From Joostella atrarenae (GTDB taxonomy: Bacteria; Bacteroidota; Bacteroidia; Flavobacteriales; Flavobacteriaceae): a DNA stretch of 64,000 nt. A program made the translations under genes and the position numbers. Under the pieces are notes generated by a model. That model was given only the letters and a program-made list of their open reading frames with translations, was not told the origin of the DNA and did no database searches. The stretch spans positions 124,001-188,000 of the forward strand of contig NZ_JAETXX010000007.1 of the NCBI RefSeq assembly GCF_021764745.1, given 5' to 3'. The stretch's first letter is position 1. Each line of letters begins with the position of its first letter. Shown here piece after piece: positions 16,392 through 26,894 of this stretch.

Positions 16392-18692
16392 TTATTTTGC
16401 AATTATTGTATGGTTACCACTTTCTAACCACAACTCTTGGCTATCAGCAGTTATCTCTTTATTATTTAAAAAAGTTGGTTTCCATTCCTTCGGAAGAACA
16501 ACTTTGACGCGACTTCCCTCGGGAACATTAATAGATATTTGAAGATTTTCAGTTCTTTTAATATCGACATCAATCAGTCCTTGAATACTTGCTACACTTG
16601 CCGACACCTCTTTCAATTCTCCCATTTGAGGCTTCACCATAAAAGTTTTATATCCCGGAGTTATTGGACTTATCCCTGCCACATATTGAGAAAGTAGTGT
16701 GAGTCCGCCCCCACTCCATGCATGGTTTATCGTTCCACCTCCGAAACCTTCTTTTCCAATACCCCAACCTTCCCAAAGGGTTGTAATGGTTGGGTGACTC
16801 ACCATTTTCTCAAATCGTTCATTTAGTCTCTTTAAGGCAAAACTATCTTTATCCATCAAGAATAACGATTCGACTACGTATTTTTCCATGTACGGACTCG
16901 CATGCTTTTCAGCTTTTAAAATCTTGTAGATTGCATCAAATTTATCGCTATCTGCCAAACCAGAAACTACTGCCAACGCCTGGGAACGGTCGTCGGTTAA
17001 CCCTTTGTAATCTCGGGAACGGTATGCGTTTCCTCTCCAAAAAGCATCATTAAAACTCTTTTTAAACACCTTCATTTTAACAGCAATTTCTCGAGCTTCT
17101 TCATCTTTATTCAGTGTTTCTGCCAGCAAATGCAATCCCTTTAAAGCTAGGTAATATTGAGTATTCATCAATAAGGGAATGTCTTTATTGTTACCCCAAT
17201 CTCCCCAAATCCATCCTCCTTGTCTAACTTGTATCGTACCATCATCCTTTAATTTGTACAACGACAGGTATTTTTTTATGGGTTCATACACTTGCTGGAT
17301 GGTAGTCGTGTCTCCAGTATGAAGAAAATAATTGTAAACTCCATAATACCCAACACTGGCGAGCATTTGTCCAGGCAATTCTTTATCCCAATTACCGGCC
17401 GGAACTGGTGAAAAAATAGTACTGTCTTTTCGTTGCCAGTTTAGCAGTTCTAAAATTCCCTTTTGGGTAAGTGCATCAGATTTTCTATCCAATGCATAAA
17501 AAGATTCTCCGCTTTCCAATACAACATCTCCCCACCATTGAGCTCGTTCCCTATCGGGGCAGTCCATATAAGTATCCCGCATGGTAATGTATAAAGTGCG
17601 TCTCGCTTTCTTCCAAAGCTCATTAAAAAAAGGATCTTCACAGGAAAAAGCACCTGCCAACTCAGTATCATAACCTGTCTCCCTGTATTTTAAATCCAAA
17701 ACCTCAATCCCTTTCGGAATATAATAATGTACATTATGTCCGTTAATCCAACCGGGGATTTCAAACTCTTGAACGCCAGGCTTGCTAATATACACGGCCC
17801 TAATATTGGGGGTTCCCCCTCCTCGGTAATTATCGGTTTGAATGTGGATGGTATCTTTCTGCGTGGCCTTAATTTCTAAGTACGGACTCACTTGTCCATT
17901 ATAAGGTAACTTCATTTTTAAGGTATCCCCTACACTTTTAAATGGATATGAAAGTCTATTTTCATATTCTTTCAAGCCAAAGTCTTTCCAGAATGGGATG
18001 GGTCTTTTCACTAAATTATTCCAAGGCGCATCTCCATATTTCCCTATAATTTTTGCTAATTGATTAGAAAAGGCATCAAAATTCTCGCTTACAAAAGAAA
18101 AATCACCTCTATTGGCATCAAATAGAATATTACTTTCTGCAAGTCTGTAATTAGGATGCGGATCACTGGTCATTCCAAATGAAGGATGTTTCCAAGCTTT
18201 CCAATTTTCATCAGAAGAAATATCCAATTCATTCCATTTCAAGTCAAAAATAAGACCTTGTTTACCGCTGTTATTATGACTAAATCCATGCTTACCGAAG
18301 AATTGAGTTAAAATAGCTATTACATTTTCTCCTTTCTTTAAGTACGGTTTTAAATCAATGCTGTCATAATAAGTGTCGTTTGGATTCGGACCGCGTTTTA
18401 ATCCGCCCATTCTTACCACCATTTTTCCATTTACCCAAAGCCAGTACTTAGAATCTACTGCTAAATTTGCCATGGCGCTTTCAGGTATTTCTTCATCTAT
18501 AACAAATTCCCGTCTGTAAACAGCCCATTGGTTTATAGTATCTTTTGCATTGTTTGGAGCAATCCATGAAGCCGTTTCCCAAAAATCCTTTGTTTCCGAA
18601 GCTTTATTTGCTACTTTTCCTTCTTTGGTTTGACACGCCAATGTTGAAAACAGTGCACAGAAAACAATTATGTATGTAAAAAATCTATTCAT
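16392..18692 (-). CDS. GH78 alpha-L-rhamnosidase, lipoprotein
   Basis: Removes terminal alpha-L-rhamnose with inversion. The family signature YMDCPDRERAQWWGD is at about residues 375-389; the Glu of RER is the general acid. The N-terminal beta-sandwich carries a carbohydrate-binding-like part (WLWVNGKMVVRMGGLKRGPN), and the C-terminal domain closes the alpha/alpha barrel (HAWSGG, TLLSQYVAGI). I place the start at 18692 (MNRFFTYIIVFCALFSTLAC, a lipoprotein signal); a longer frame to 18815 lies inside GH2. It overlaps the GH2 stop by 8 nt, indicating coupling, and leads straight into the sulfatase. Confidence 0.92.
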   Translation of the reverse strand: MNRFFTYIIVFCALFSTLACQTKEGKVANKASETKDFWETASWIAPNNAKDTINQWAVYRREFVIDEEIPESAMANLAVDSKYWLWVNGKMVVRMGGLKRGPNPNDTYYDSIDLKPYLKKGENVIAILTQFFGKHGFSHNNSGKQGLIFDLKWNELDISSDENWKAWKHPSFGMTSDPHPNYRLAESNILFDANRGDFSFVSENFDAFSNQLAKIIGKYGDAPWNNLVKRPIPFWKDFGLKEYENRLSYPFKSVGDTLKMKLPYNGQVSPYLEIKATQKDTIHIQTDNYRGGGTPNIRAVYISKPGVQEFEIPGWINGHNVHYYIPKGIEVLDLKYRETGYDTELAGAFSCEDPFFNELWKKARRTLYITMRDTYMDCPDRERAQWWGDVVLESGESFYALDRKSDALTQKGILELLNWQRKDSTIFSPVPAGNWDKELPGQMLASVGYYGVYNYFLHTGDTTTIQQVYEPIKKYLSLYKLKDDGTIQVRQGGWIWGDWGNNKDIPLLMNTQYYLALKGLHLLAETLNKDEEAREIAVKMKVFKKSFNDAFWRGNAYRSRDYKGLTDDRSQALAVVSGLADSDKFDAIYKILKAEKHASPYMEKYVVESLFLMDKDSFALKRLNERFEKMVSHPTITTLWEGWGIGKEGFGGGTINHAWSGGGLTLLSQYVAGISPITPGYKTFMVKPQMGELKEVSASVASIQGLIDVDIKRTENLQISINVPEGSRVKVVLPKEWKPTFLNNKEITADSQELWLESGNHTIIAK

Positions 18693-21600
18693 TGGTATTG
18701 ACTTTAAAAATAAATTCATAATGATAAACATTTGCAGGCAAGCGAAAAGGTTCATGTGGACGAGCGTCCATACTCCAACTATTATCTCCCCCAACTCCCA
18801 TTTGCTTATAATCAATATTTAAAACATTAAAATTGTTCAAAGGTAAATCTTCAATACGGGTAGCTTCCTCCAGTTGATTTTGCGTGTAAGGCCAAACACT
18901 AAAATTTATTGCATTATTAAACGCTTCAACTTGTAATAATGTGTTTTTTCCGTCGGTAAGTTTCGCCCAGTAAACATCTGTTTTATTGCTGCTCTCTTGC
19001 GGACGAACATAATAGACGAAATCTGAAACGTTTTCTTTATAACGACCAATAAAAGATCCCGATTTTTTATCAGCATACGTTTCATAAGGTCCTCTACCAA
19101 ACCATTCTAAATCACTTAAGCTTTTAGCAACCGGCACTTGCATTCCCACTCGTGGCAAATTAGGCAAATCTGGTGAAGGTTGCATCGTAAAAGACACTTT
19201 TAACGCCCCTGAACTATTAAGACGATACTTAATTTCCAAACTCAATTTTTTATCAGGAGAAACATGCGTAGTTTCTACGACAGTACCCTTTTCTGAAGAA
19301 TAATTAGTGAAACTATCAAGAGATAAGCTATCTACTATGGTTTTCCAAACACCCATGCGTTTAGGAACTGAAGCTGCTAAATCGTTATCAGTTGGTGCTC
19401 TCCAAAAATTAGGATTTAATGCCCCTTTCAACAATTCTCTTCCATTTGCTTCCCACCCGCTTAAAAAGCCTGTTTTAGTGTTAAAAGCAAATTCTAATTT
19501 ATTTTGTTTAATAAAAAGGGTGTCGCCAAGTTGATAAATTTCTGTTTCAGATTCCGTTTCCTCTTTTTTCAACAAAGGCTTATAAACAAGTGGAAATTGT
19601 TCTTTGGCGATTTCGAATCCTTTTTCAGCCCATAACTCATCCTTTTTAAGCACGTAATAAATATTGAAAAAATAACGCTTGCCCTCTTTATAATTTACGT
19701 AAGGCATGGAAATCTTTAATTTACCTTTCTTGCCTGTAGCAATACTCGGTGCGTTCATCGTACCGTTTTCAACAGGAGTTCCATCTTCTGTAATTTCCCA
19801 TTTAACACCATACGTATCCAAATTAGTGCGGGAATGCTGATTTGTTACTGTAAAAATTCCTTTCTGTAAACTATCTGCCTCTGTGTGGATTCGTTGCCAT
19901 ACATATTTAGCTTGCCAACCACCGGATTTAATTTTTCCATCTGCGGAAATAAGTCCTTTTTGAATAGGCAGCAAATCATCTAATTTTTGGTTGAAATCTT
20001 TGCCATACTTCCAAAGTTCCTTATCACCTTCACTTGGTTTTGAGATTAATTGATCTCTCCAATCCCATACAAAACCTCCTACCAATCGCTTATATTTATA
20101 GATGGCATCCCAATAGCCTTGCATATCCCCAGTGGAATTGCCTTGAGAATGAGCATACTCACACCAAATAACGGGTCGGGTATCATTGGGTTGCGTGGCG
20201 AGGTCAATCATATCATCCATTAGGCGATACATTCTACTAATGATATCTATGTACAGTCTATCTTTTGGTTCTGGCTTAGGCCAATTGTATCCATAAATAT
20301 TCTGAGCCCCTTCAGCATGAATAGGTCGGGTTGGATCAAACTCTTTTATCCAAGCTGAAAGTGCAGCATGATTTGGACCAAACCCAGCTTCATTGCCCAA
20401 TGACCAACTTATAATGCTAGGATGGTTTTTGTCTCTTTCCACCATATTAATCCCTCTTTCCAAAAAAGCAGTGTGGAATGCTGGTGTATTACTTGGCAAA
20501 GACCCCAAAGCGTGGCTTTCTATATTGGCTTCATCCATCACATAAATACCGTATTGATTGCACAATTCGTACCAATAAGGAGGATTTGGATAATGGGAAG
20601 AGCGAGACGCATTTACATTGAGCTGTTTCATCAACTTAACATCCCTTTCCATCGCTTCTTTAGTAACCGCCTTTCCAGTGGTTGCATCCCAATCGTGACG
20701 GTTTACCCCGTACAACAATACTGAAATTCCATTCACTTTAAACTGCCCATCGGAAATATCAATCTCTCTAAAGCCAATCTTTTGGCTACGTGCTTCTATC
20801 AATTTTCCCTTTTCATCCTTTAGCGCCAATATGAGGGTATAGAGATAAGGCTGTTCAGCAGACCATTTTTTTGGAGAAGGAATGGTTCGTTTCATTAAAT
20901 TATTAAAGGGGCGATTTCCAATTTGTGGGTAATGCTCGTTCAATATTTTTTTCACTGAAACTTGAAAAACACTATCCAAAATAGGCTCGTTATCCTCATC
21001 ATATAACAAAGCTTCCAAATTCCATCCGTCTATATCTGATCGTTCATACTGCTTAATTTCTGGGCGTATCTGTAATTCAGCATTGGTATAACTTTCGTCA
21101 AAATCAGTTCTAACTTCAAAATCGTATAATTGAACCATGGGTGAAGCATCCAAGTAAACATCACGGGTAATACCACTCATTCGCCAATGATCCTGATCTT
21201 CAATATAACTTCCATCGCTCCATTGAGTAACCTGAAAAGCAATTAAATTTTCTCCCGATTTTAGTTTTTTGGTAATATCGAATTCCGCAGGCAATCTATT
21301 ATCTTCACTATAACCTACATATTCTCCGTTGACCCAAACGGATAAAGATGAAGAAGCCGCACCTATGTGTAAAGTTATCTGCATTCCGTCCCAATCTTTC
21401 GGCAAAGTGACCCATTTTCGGTAAAGGCCTGTCGGGTTGTAATCTGTTGGAATATTTGGAAAAGGAACATTTTTATCTTCCCATATTTGCGGAGTAAGTC
21501 GTTGCCAAGGTTTACCATACCCGTGCAATTCCCAATTGGATGGCACCGGTAAAGTTGCCCAATTTTCATCTGATGTTTCCAACTCAAAAAAATTGGATGG

Positions 21601-21852
21601 TACATCGTTAGAAGAATTTTTAAAAAGAAATTTCCAGTCTCCGTTTATATTTTTTCTTCTTGACGACTCCTCTCGATTTGCTTTTAAAGCTTGATTTAAA
21701 GTGGAGTAAGAAACCGAGGTCGCTTTGGCCGGAAGTTTGTTAATTTGCGTGACATTTTGATCCAACCAGGGCTCTTTTGATTGACAAATCAAAAGAAAAT
21801 GTGTTGAGATTAAACTAATCGTCAATAGGTTCTTGTAATAAGATCTTTTCAT
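18685..21852 (-). CDS. GH2 LacZ-type beta-galactosidase, lipoprotein
   Basis: A large (1055 residues) retaining beta-galactosidase. Domain order is that of LacZ: sugar-binding jelly roll (about 60-240), immunoglobulin-like domain, TIM barrel (about 370-680) with acid/base Glu488 in SWSLGNEAGF and nucleophile Glu565 in VIWCEYAHS, then the beta-galactosidase small chain domain (about 800-1050, RAPTDNDL). A lipobox-like LLIC (Cys23) suggests membrane anchoring. It is the first gene of the GH2-GH78-sulfatase operon, divergent from susC with a shared regulatory region that has the 17-bp inverted motif. A beta-glucuronidase or other GH2 activity cannot be excluded. Confidence 0.92.
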   Translation of the reverse strand: MKRSYYKNLLTISLISTHFLLICQSKEPWLDQNVTQINKLPAKATSVSYSTLNQALKANREESSRRKNINGDWKFLFKNSSNDVPSNFFELETSDENWATLPVPSNWELHGYGKPWQRLTPQIWEDKNVPFPNIPTDYNPTGLYRKWVTLPKDWDGMQITLHIGAASSSLSVWVNGEYVGYSEDNRLPAEFDITKKLKSGENLIAFQVTQWSDGSYIEDQDHWRMSGITRDVYLDASPMVQLYDFEVRTDFDESYTNAELQIRPEIKQYERSDIDGWNLEALLYDEDNEPILDSVFQVSVKKILNEHYPQIGNRPFNNLMKRTIPSPKKWSAEQPYLYTLILALKDEKGKLIEARSQKIGFREIDISDGQFKVNGISVLLYGVNRHDWDATTGKAVTKEAMERDVKLMKQLNVNASRSSHYPNPPYWYELCNQYGIYVMDEANIESHALGSLPSNTPAFHTAFLERGINMVERDKNHPSIISWSLGNEAGFGPNHAALSAWIKEFDPTRPIHAEGAQNIYGYNWPKPEPKDRLYIDIISRMYRLMDDMIDLATQPNDTRPVIWCEYAHSQGNSTGDMQGYWDAIYKYKRLVGGFVWDWRDQLISKPSEGDKELWKYGKDFNQKLDDLLPIQKGLISADGKIKSGGWQAKYVWQRIHTEADSLQKGIFTVTNQHSRTNLDTYGVKWEITEDGTPVENGTMNAPSIATGKKGKLKISMPYVNYKEGKRYFFNIYYVLKKDELWAEKGFEIAKEQFPLVYKPLLKKEETESETEIYQLGDTLFIKQNKLEFAFNTKTGFLSGWEANGRELLKGALNPNFWRAPTDNDLAASVPKRMGVWKTIVDSLSLDSFTNYSSEKGTVVETTHVSPDKKLSLEIKYRLNSSGALKVSFTMQPSPDLPNLPRVGMQVPVAKSLSDLEWFGRGPYETYADKKSGSFIGRYKENVSDFVYYVRPQESSNKTDVYWAKLTDGKNTLLQVEAFNNAINFSVWPYTQNQLEEATRIEDLPLNNFNVLNIDYKQMGVGGDNSWSMDARPHEPFRLPANVYHYEFIFKVNTNE

Positions 21853-21884
21853 AATGCAATTCTATAATGATAAAATAAAAAGTG

Positions 21885-21955
21885 TATCCTGTACTATGCT
21901 GAATAAAACATCGTCCTAAGATTTTCCATTTCCACTAACAGCACAGTACAGGATA
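21885..21955. promoter_or_regulatory. Candidate PUL operator: inverted repeat between GH2 and susC
   Basis: TATCCTGTACTATGCTG (21885-21901) and CAGCACAGTACAGGATA (21939-21955) are inverted copies with one mismatch in 17, 37 nt apart, in the divergent promoter region. A third copy precedes the GH43 gene. Confidence 0.6.
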
Positions 21956-22070
21956 GTTTTGATTGAATTGCTAATTATAATTGCATCTATTATGAATAAT
22001 TTAAAATATTCGCTTCTATTTTATAAATATTAATAAAATATAAAGATGTTTTAAACAAAAACTAACTAAA

Positions 22071-25000
22071 ATGTTCAAAGTATTCAACAGACTCAAAGAG
22101 CGTTTACAAAAGTCCCGGAAGGTGGTGTCCTTACTTGGGATTTTTATCTTAACGACATGCTCAATTTATGCGCAGACAGCAATTAATGGTAAAGTTACGG
22201 GACCCGATGGAACCCCTCTACCGGGCGTAACAATATTTGTTAAAGGAACAACCAATGGTACACAAACCGATTTCGACGGAAATTACTCGATAAGTATTCA
22301 GAAGGAAAATGTAATTTTGACTTTTTCATATATTGGTTTCTCACCACAAGAAATACCTGTTCAAGGCAAAAATGAAATCAACATTAGCATGAAAGAAGAT
22401 GTAACGGCTTTGGAAGACGTAGTTGTGATTGGATACGGTAAAAGAAAAAGGGAGGATTTAATAGGTGCTGTATCCACAGTCGATTCAAAAAGTATTCAAG
22501 ATAAACAAGTCAATACGTTTCAAGAAGCATTAATTGGCCAAGTATCTGGAGTTCAGTTTCGGCAGAATGGAGCGCCTGATGGAGCACCACAATTAACTAT
22601 CCGGGGAGTCGCTTCACTCGGTAACAACACCCCTCTATATGTTGTGGATGGCTTTCCATTGGGAAATTCAACGGCCATTGCATCTCAAAGGGACAACTAT
22701 ATCCTAAGTGGCATTAACCCAGATGATATAGAGTCGATAAGTATCTTAAAAGATGCATCCGCAAAAGCGATCTATGGATCAAGAGCCTCCAATGGTGTGG
22801 TGATAATAACTACCAAACAAGGTAAAAAAGGTAAACCAACCTTCACTTTCGGAACAAGCCTTGGGGTTCAGTCAATTCCTGACTATGAAAAACCTGATGT
22901 CTTGAATGCTCAAGAACTCTATCAATACCAGTTGGATTTTTATGAAGATAAGGAAGCTGACAATCTACCACTTGGAGGTATTCAAATACAAAATCGAGAC
23001 TTTTTATTGGGATTAGATGATATTGACCCAGATAATGATTGGTTTGATTTAATTACTAGGGATGCTTTTGTAAAAGACTATAACATCGCCGTAAGAGGAG
23101 GCGGTGAAAATAGCAAGTATAGTGTTTCCGCCGCCTTACAAAATCGGGAAGGTACTTTAATTAACACCGGATTTAAAAGATATTCCATCAACGCCAATTT
23201 GGACATAGACATTAATAAACGCCTTCGATTTGGGATCAATTTTGCTCCTACACGCTCTGTTGCTACTGGCGGTAGAACGGATGCTGGGGCCAATAATTTT
23301 GACATTTTCAACGCGGTAAGCTTATCGGCTTGGACAGATCCTACAGCTCCACTTTATGATGACCAAGGTATGCTTACGGGCGTTACAGATGGGAATCTAT
23401 TATTTAGAAGTCGAAATATCAACCCAGTGACGCTTTTAACAGAAAGAGTCGATGAAAGAGTTTCCAACCAATTGCGTATGGGTAGCTTTGTTGAATACGA
23501 TATCTTAGAAAATTTAACGGCTAAAACTTTTGGAACCCTGCAGTATATTGACAGATACAATCGTCAGTTTCAACCTTCCCGTTTCCCTGGGGACAATTTG
23601 AATCCAAGTTTATTAGGAACTCAAATGGCTACTGCTCAGGTATTCGACCAAAATAACTTTAACTGGGTATGGGAAAACACACTGAATTTTTCTAAAACGT
23701 TGGGTAAACATGATATAGATGCTCTTGTAGGATTTACCATGGAAAAACGTCAAGCAACCTCTTCCTTGGTTCGTTCCACAAATTTAGCTGATGAAACTAT
23801 ACAATTGCCAAGTGCTGCAAATTCAGTAGAGCCAACGGATTTTGAAGGTAATTCACAAACAGATTCTAATGCATTGATTTCAATGATAGCAAGATTAAAT
23901 TATGCATATGATAATAGATATTACCTCACAGCAACCATAAGACGGGATGGCTCGTCAAGATTTGGTGAAGGCACACGTAATGGTAATTTTCCTTCTATAG
24001 CTGCTGCTTGGAGAATCAGTAATGAAAAATTCTTTGAGTCCTTGAAACCAACTATTTCAGACTTTAAAATTGAAGGAGGTTTTGGAATAAGTGGAAACAA
24101 TGGATTAGGAAATTACGAATCCCAAGGTAGTATCGCTATTGGTCAGGATTATATTTTTGGAGGACAAAATGCTCCTGGAGTTGCTGTAGATGGACTTCCT
24201 AATCTTTTGGCAAAATGGGAAGAAACCGAAGAAACAAATTTCGGGATAGATTTGGGGCTTTTTAACAATAGGGTGTACATCAGTGTGGATTACTATAATA
24301 TTAGTTCGGTAGACTTTCTCGCTTTACAGCCTTTACCGACCACAAGTGGATTCGACAATGTACGTGCTAATATAGGGGAAATAAATAATGAAGGGTTTGA
24401 GATTGATTTCAAAGTGGAAATTTTAAGGGATACCCCTGTAAAATGGAGCACTAACTTTAACTTTTCCAAAAACAAAAATAAAGTTATTGACCTAGTACAA
24501 GAAGAAGGCTTTTTCTATCCGGCAGGTAGTTTCCTAGCAGGTATTAATATTACAGAAGTTAGGGAAGGAGAATCCATAGGGCTCTTCAGGGGACTTAAAG
24601 TTACAGGTCTGTTCACGGAAGAGGACTTGAACGATCCTGATGTCCCAAAATATCCGGATGCCATTGTAGGATCTTTGAAGTTTGAAGATGTGCCAACTGT
24701 AGATACAGATGGTGATGGAATCCCCGATGAAGGTGATGGTGTTTTAAACACCTTGGATGCGACTATAATTGGTGATTCAAATCCAGATTTCATATTTGGT
24801 ATGTCCCATCAAATTTATTGGAACAATTTTGATCTCAGTTTAACTTTAGATGGGGCCTTTGGAGGAGATATTTTTTACGGACAAAACCAATTTTTAGGAA
24901 ACCAAGATGATGGACAATTTAATATAGATCGTAGATTATTGGAGAGATTTAGACCTGGTGATGATCCTACGACAAAAGAAATACCGGGTATCGGAAGCAA

Positions 25001-25289
25001 TAGCAGTCGTCAATTCTTTAGAAATCCAAACTCTTTATCTATAAAAGATGGAAGTTACCTATGGGTTAGAAATATCACATTTGGCTATACTTTTGACGAA
25101 AGTTTAATAAAATACTTTAAAAATGCAAGAGTTTATGCGAGTATTCAAAATCCGTTTTTATTTACAAAATATGAATTTGGTAGCCCCACTGTTAACAGAG
25201 CGGCAGACAATGCATTGGTAAGAAATGTGGATTATGGATCATACCCAATTTCACAAGTGTTAACTTTAGGATTTAATGTAACTTTTTAA
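22071..25289 (+). CDS. SusC-like TonB-dependent outer-membrane transporter
   Basis: Imports oligosaccharides through the outer membrane with energy from TonB. After a signal peptide (GIFILTTCSIYAQ) come a carboxypeptidase-D-like domain (AINGKVTGPDGTPLPGVTIF, about 35-115), the TonB box region (LEDVVVIGYGK), a plug domain (about 125-240, LYVVDGFPLG, ISILKDASAKAIYGSRASNG) and a 22-strand barrel ending in VLTLGFNVTF. Length 1072 is typical. It is followed after 4 nt by its SusD partner. Transcribed divergently from the enzyme operon, it is most likely under the same regulator. Confidence 0.96.
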   Translation: MFKVFNRLKERLQKSRKVVSLLGIFILTTCSIYAQTAINGKVTGPDGTPLPGVTIFVKGTTNGTQTDFDGNYSISIQKENVILTFSYIGFSPQEIPVQGKNEINISMKEDVTALEDVVVIGYGKRKREDLIGAVSTVDSKSIQDKQVNTFQEALIGQVSGVQFRQNGAPDGAPQLTIRGVASLGNNTPLYVVDGFPLGNSTAIASQRDNYILSGINPDDIESISILKDASAKAIYGSRASNGVVIITTKQGKKGKPTFTFGTSLGVQSIPDYEKPDVLNAQELYQYQLDFYEDKEADNLPLGGIQIQNRDFLLGLDDIDPDNDWFDLITRDAFVKDYNIAVRGGGENSKYSVSAALQNREGTLINTGFKRYSINANLDIDINKRLRFGINFAPTRSVATGGRTDAGANNFDIFNAVSLSAWTDPTAPLYDDQGMLTGVTDGNLLFRSRNINPVTLLTERVDERVSNQLRMGSFVEYDILENLTAKTFGTLQYIDRYNRQFQPSRFPGDNLNPSLLGTQMATAQVFDQNNFNWVWENTLNFSKTLGKHDIDALVGFTMEKRQATSSLVRSTNLADETIQLPSAANSVEPTDFEGNSQTDSNALISMIARLNYAYDNRYYLTATIRRDGSSRFGEGTRNGNFPSIAAAWRISNEKFFESLKPTISDFKIEGGFGISGNNGLGNYESQGSIAIGQDYIFGGQNAPGVAVDGLPNLLAKWEETEETNFGIDLGLFNNRVYISVDYYNISSVDFLALQPLPTTSGFDNVRANIGEINNEGFEIDFKVEILRDTPVKWSTNFNFSKNKNKVIDLVQEEGFFYPAGSFLAGINITEVREGESIGLFRGLKVTGLFTEEDLNDPDVPKYPDAIVGSLKFEDVPTVDTDGDGIPDEGDGVLNTLDATIIGDSNPDFIFGMSHQIYWNNFDLSLTLDGAFGGDIFYGQNQFLGNQDDGQFNIDRRLLERFRPGDDPTTKEIPGIGSNSSRQFFRNPNSLSIKDGSYLWVRNITFGYTFDESLIKYFKNARVYASIQNPFLFTKYEFGSPTVNRAADNALVRNVDYGSYPISQVLTLGFNVTF

Positions 25290-25293
25290 AATT

Positions 25294-26763
25294 ATGAAAA
25301 ATTTAAAAACAACTATAATTTTTGCGATTTCCATTATCCTTTTTGTAGGATGTAATGACTTTTTGGATGAATCGCCAGAAGCATTTAGAACTCCACAATC
25401 GTTTTATAAAACTGAAAGTGAAATTGACCAAGCAGTTGCTGGAGTCTACAGAACCAATCGAGTGCTGTACAATAATCAAACCCAACTAAGGTTTGGTGAA
25501 ACCAGATCAGACAATACGAATATAGAAATCACAGGGGATGCTGGGGGTGTAAATGATGATCAACTGAATGAATTCACCATGGACGCCACAAACGGAAATC
25601 TTTTGACGTATTGGAATACAAATTACGAAGGAATATCTAGAGCCAATTTCGTCTTAGCAAATATAGAAAGTGTTGAATTCTTCAATGAAGATGATAAGAA
25701 TTTTAGAATTGGAGAACTTTTGTTTTTTAGAGCTATGTATCATTTCAATTTAACCCAGATTTTTGGTGATATCCCCTATGTCATAGAGCCAGGTGAAAAT
25801 CCAGATCAAATTCTGTCAGAAGAATTTCTAGTGCGCGATCCACAAGCGGAGGTTTACTCGAATATTGAACAGGATGTGCTTACTGCCATTGGACTCTTGC
25901 CAAATCCACAAAATCTATCCAGCGAAGATATAGGAAGGTCCACCAAAGGAGCCGCCTTGATGTTACAGGCAAAAGTGTTTATGGCACAACAAAAATACCC
26001 TCAAGCCATATCTCCCTTGGAAAGAATACAAACACTAGGCTATCAATTACTTCCAAACTATGCGGACGTTTTTGGCACTAAAAATAATAAAGAAGGCATC
26101 TTTGAAGTTCAATACGATCAATCGTTAGGACAAAGTTCTAATTTCTTCACCAATTTTGTTCCCTTCGTAAGTGAAGAAGACATTTTAGGAACTGGAGCAA
26201 CACCTAATAATCGTGGAAATCAGTTTCGCCCAACTGATGATTTGATTGAATTATATGCTGAAGAAGACCAAAGAAAAGCTCAAAATATTTCCATTTACAC
26301 CGATGACAATGGGGATCAATTTCAATGGGGTAGCAAATATGCCTTTCCTTTTGTAATTCCAGGAGAGCAAAATATAAATTGGCAAATGTACCGTTATGCA
26401 GATGCTCTATTAATGCTAGCCGAATGCTATGAAAAGACCGGAAGCGGAGACCCTATTCCTCTCTTATTGCAAATAAGAACCAGGGCAGGACTTGATAATC
26501 CAAATTTGAGTCCGAATGAACTTGGTGATCTCGAAAAGGCAATCTCAGACGAAAGAAGAAGAGAACTTGTTTTTGAAGGCCATAGATATTTTGATCTACT
26601 AAGAACTGGTAAATTACAGGAAGTGATGACAGCACATGGCGAAGACCAAATACAAAAAGGTTTGACCGTAACAGGAAATCCTTATCAAAATATACGTACT
26701 CTATTTGGGATTCCGCAAGCTCAGGTCGATCAATTTGGATTTCAACAGAATGAAGGATGGTAA
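25294..26763 (+). CDS. SusD/RagB-family glycan-binding lipoprotein
   Basis: Surface lipoprotein that caps the SusC barrel and binds the glycan. Lipobox FVGC in the first 20 residues, SusD N-terminal helices (NDFLDESPEAFRTPQSFYKT), TPR-like middle part and the C-terminal SusD signature (YADALLMLAECYEKTG, LLQIRTRAG, RRRELVFEGHRYFDLLRTGK). Length 489 is normal and the C-terminus seems complete (NEGW). No SusE/F-like or surface glycan-binding protein follows; instead an IS element begins 63 nt after the stop. Confidence 0.95.
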   Translation: MKNLKTTIIFAISIILFVGCNDFLDESPEAFRTPQSFYKTESEIDQAVAGVYRTNRVLYNNQTQLRFGETRSDNTNIEITGDAGGVNDDQLNEFTMDATNGNLLTYWNTNYEGISRANFVLANIESVEFFNEDDKNFRIGELLFFRAMYHFNLTQIFGDIPYVIEPGENPDQILSEEFLVRDPQAEVYSNIEQDVLTAIGLLPNPQNLSSEDIGRSTKGAALMLQAKVFMAQQKYPQAISPLERIQTLGYQLLPNYADVFGTKNNKEGIFEVQYDQSLGQSSNFFTNFVPFVSEEDILGTGATPNNRGNQFRPTDDLIELYAEEDQRKAQNISIYTDDNGDQFQWGSKYAFPFVIPGEQNINWQMYRYADALLMLAECYEKTGSGDPIPLLLQIRTRAGLDNPNLSPNELGDLEKAISDERRRELVFEGHRYFDLLRTGKLQEVMTAHGEDQIQKGLTVTGNPYQNIRTLFGIPQAQVDQFGFQQNEGW

Positions 26764-26894
26764 ATTAAACTTTGAATACTCCCACAATACGATTGATTGT
26801 CCAGATTTTGAAACGAACATAAATTTGGACTTGCTATATTTGACTAGACAGTAAGAAAGGAGTTTATATATTTATAAACTTAAAAAAAATAATA

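Noticed and set aside
16392-18815. Longer GH78 start at 18815
   Set aside because: The extra 41 residues lie inside the GH2 gene and precede a good lipoprotein signal that begins at 18692.
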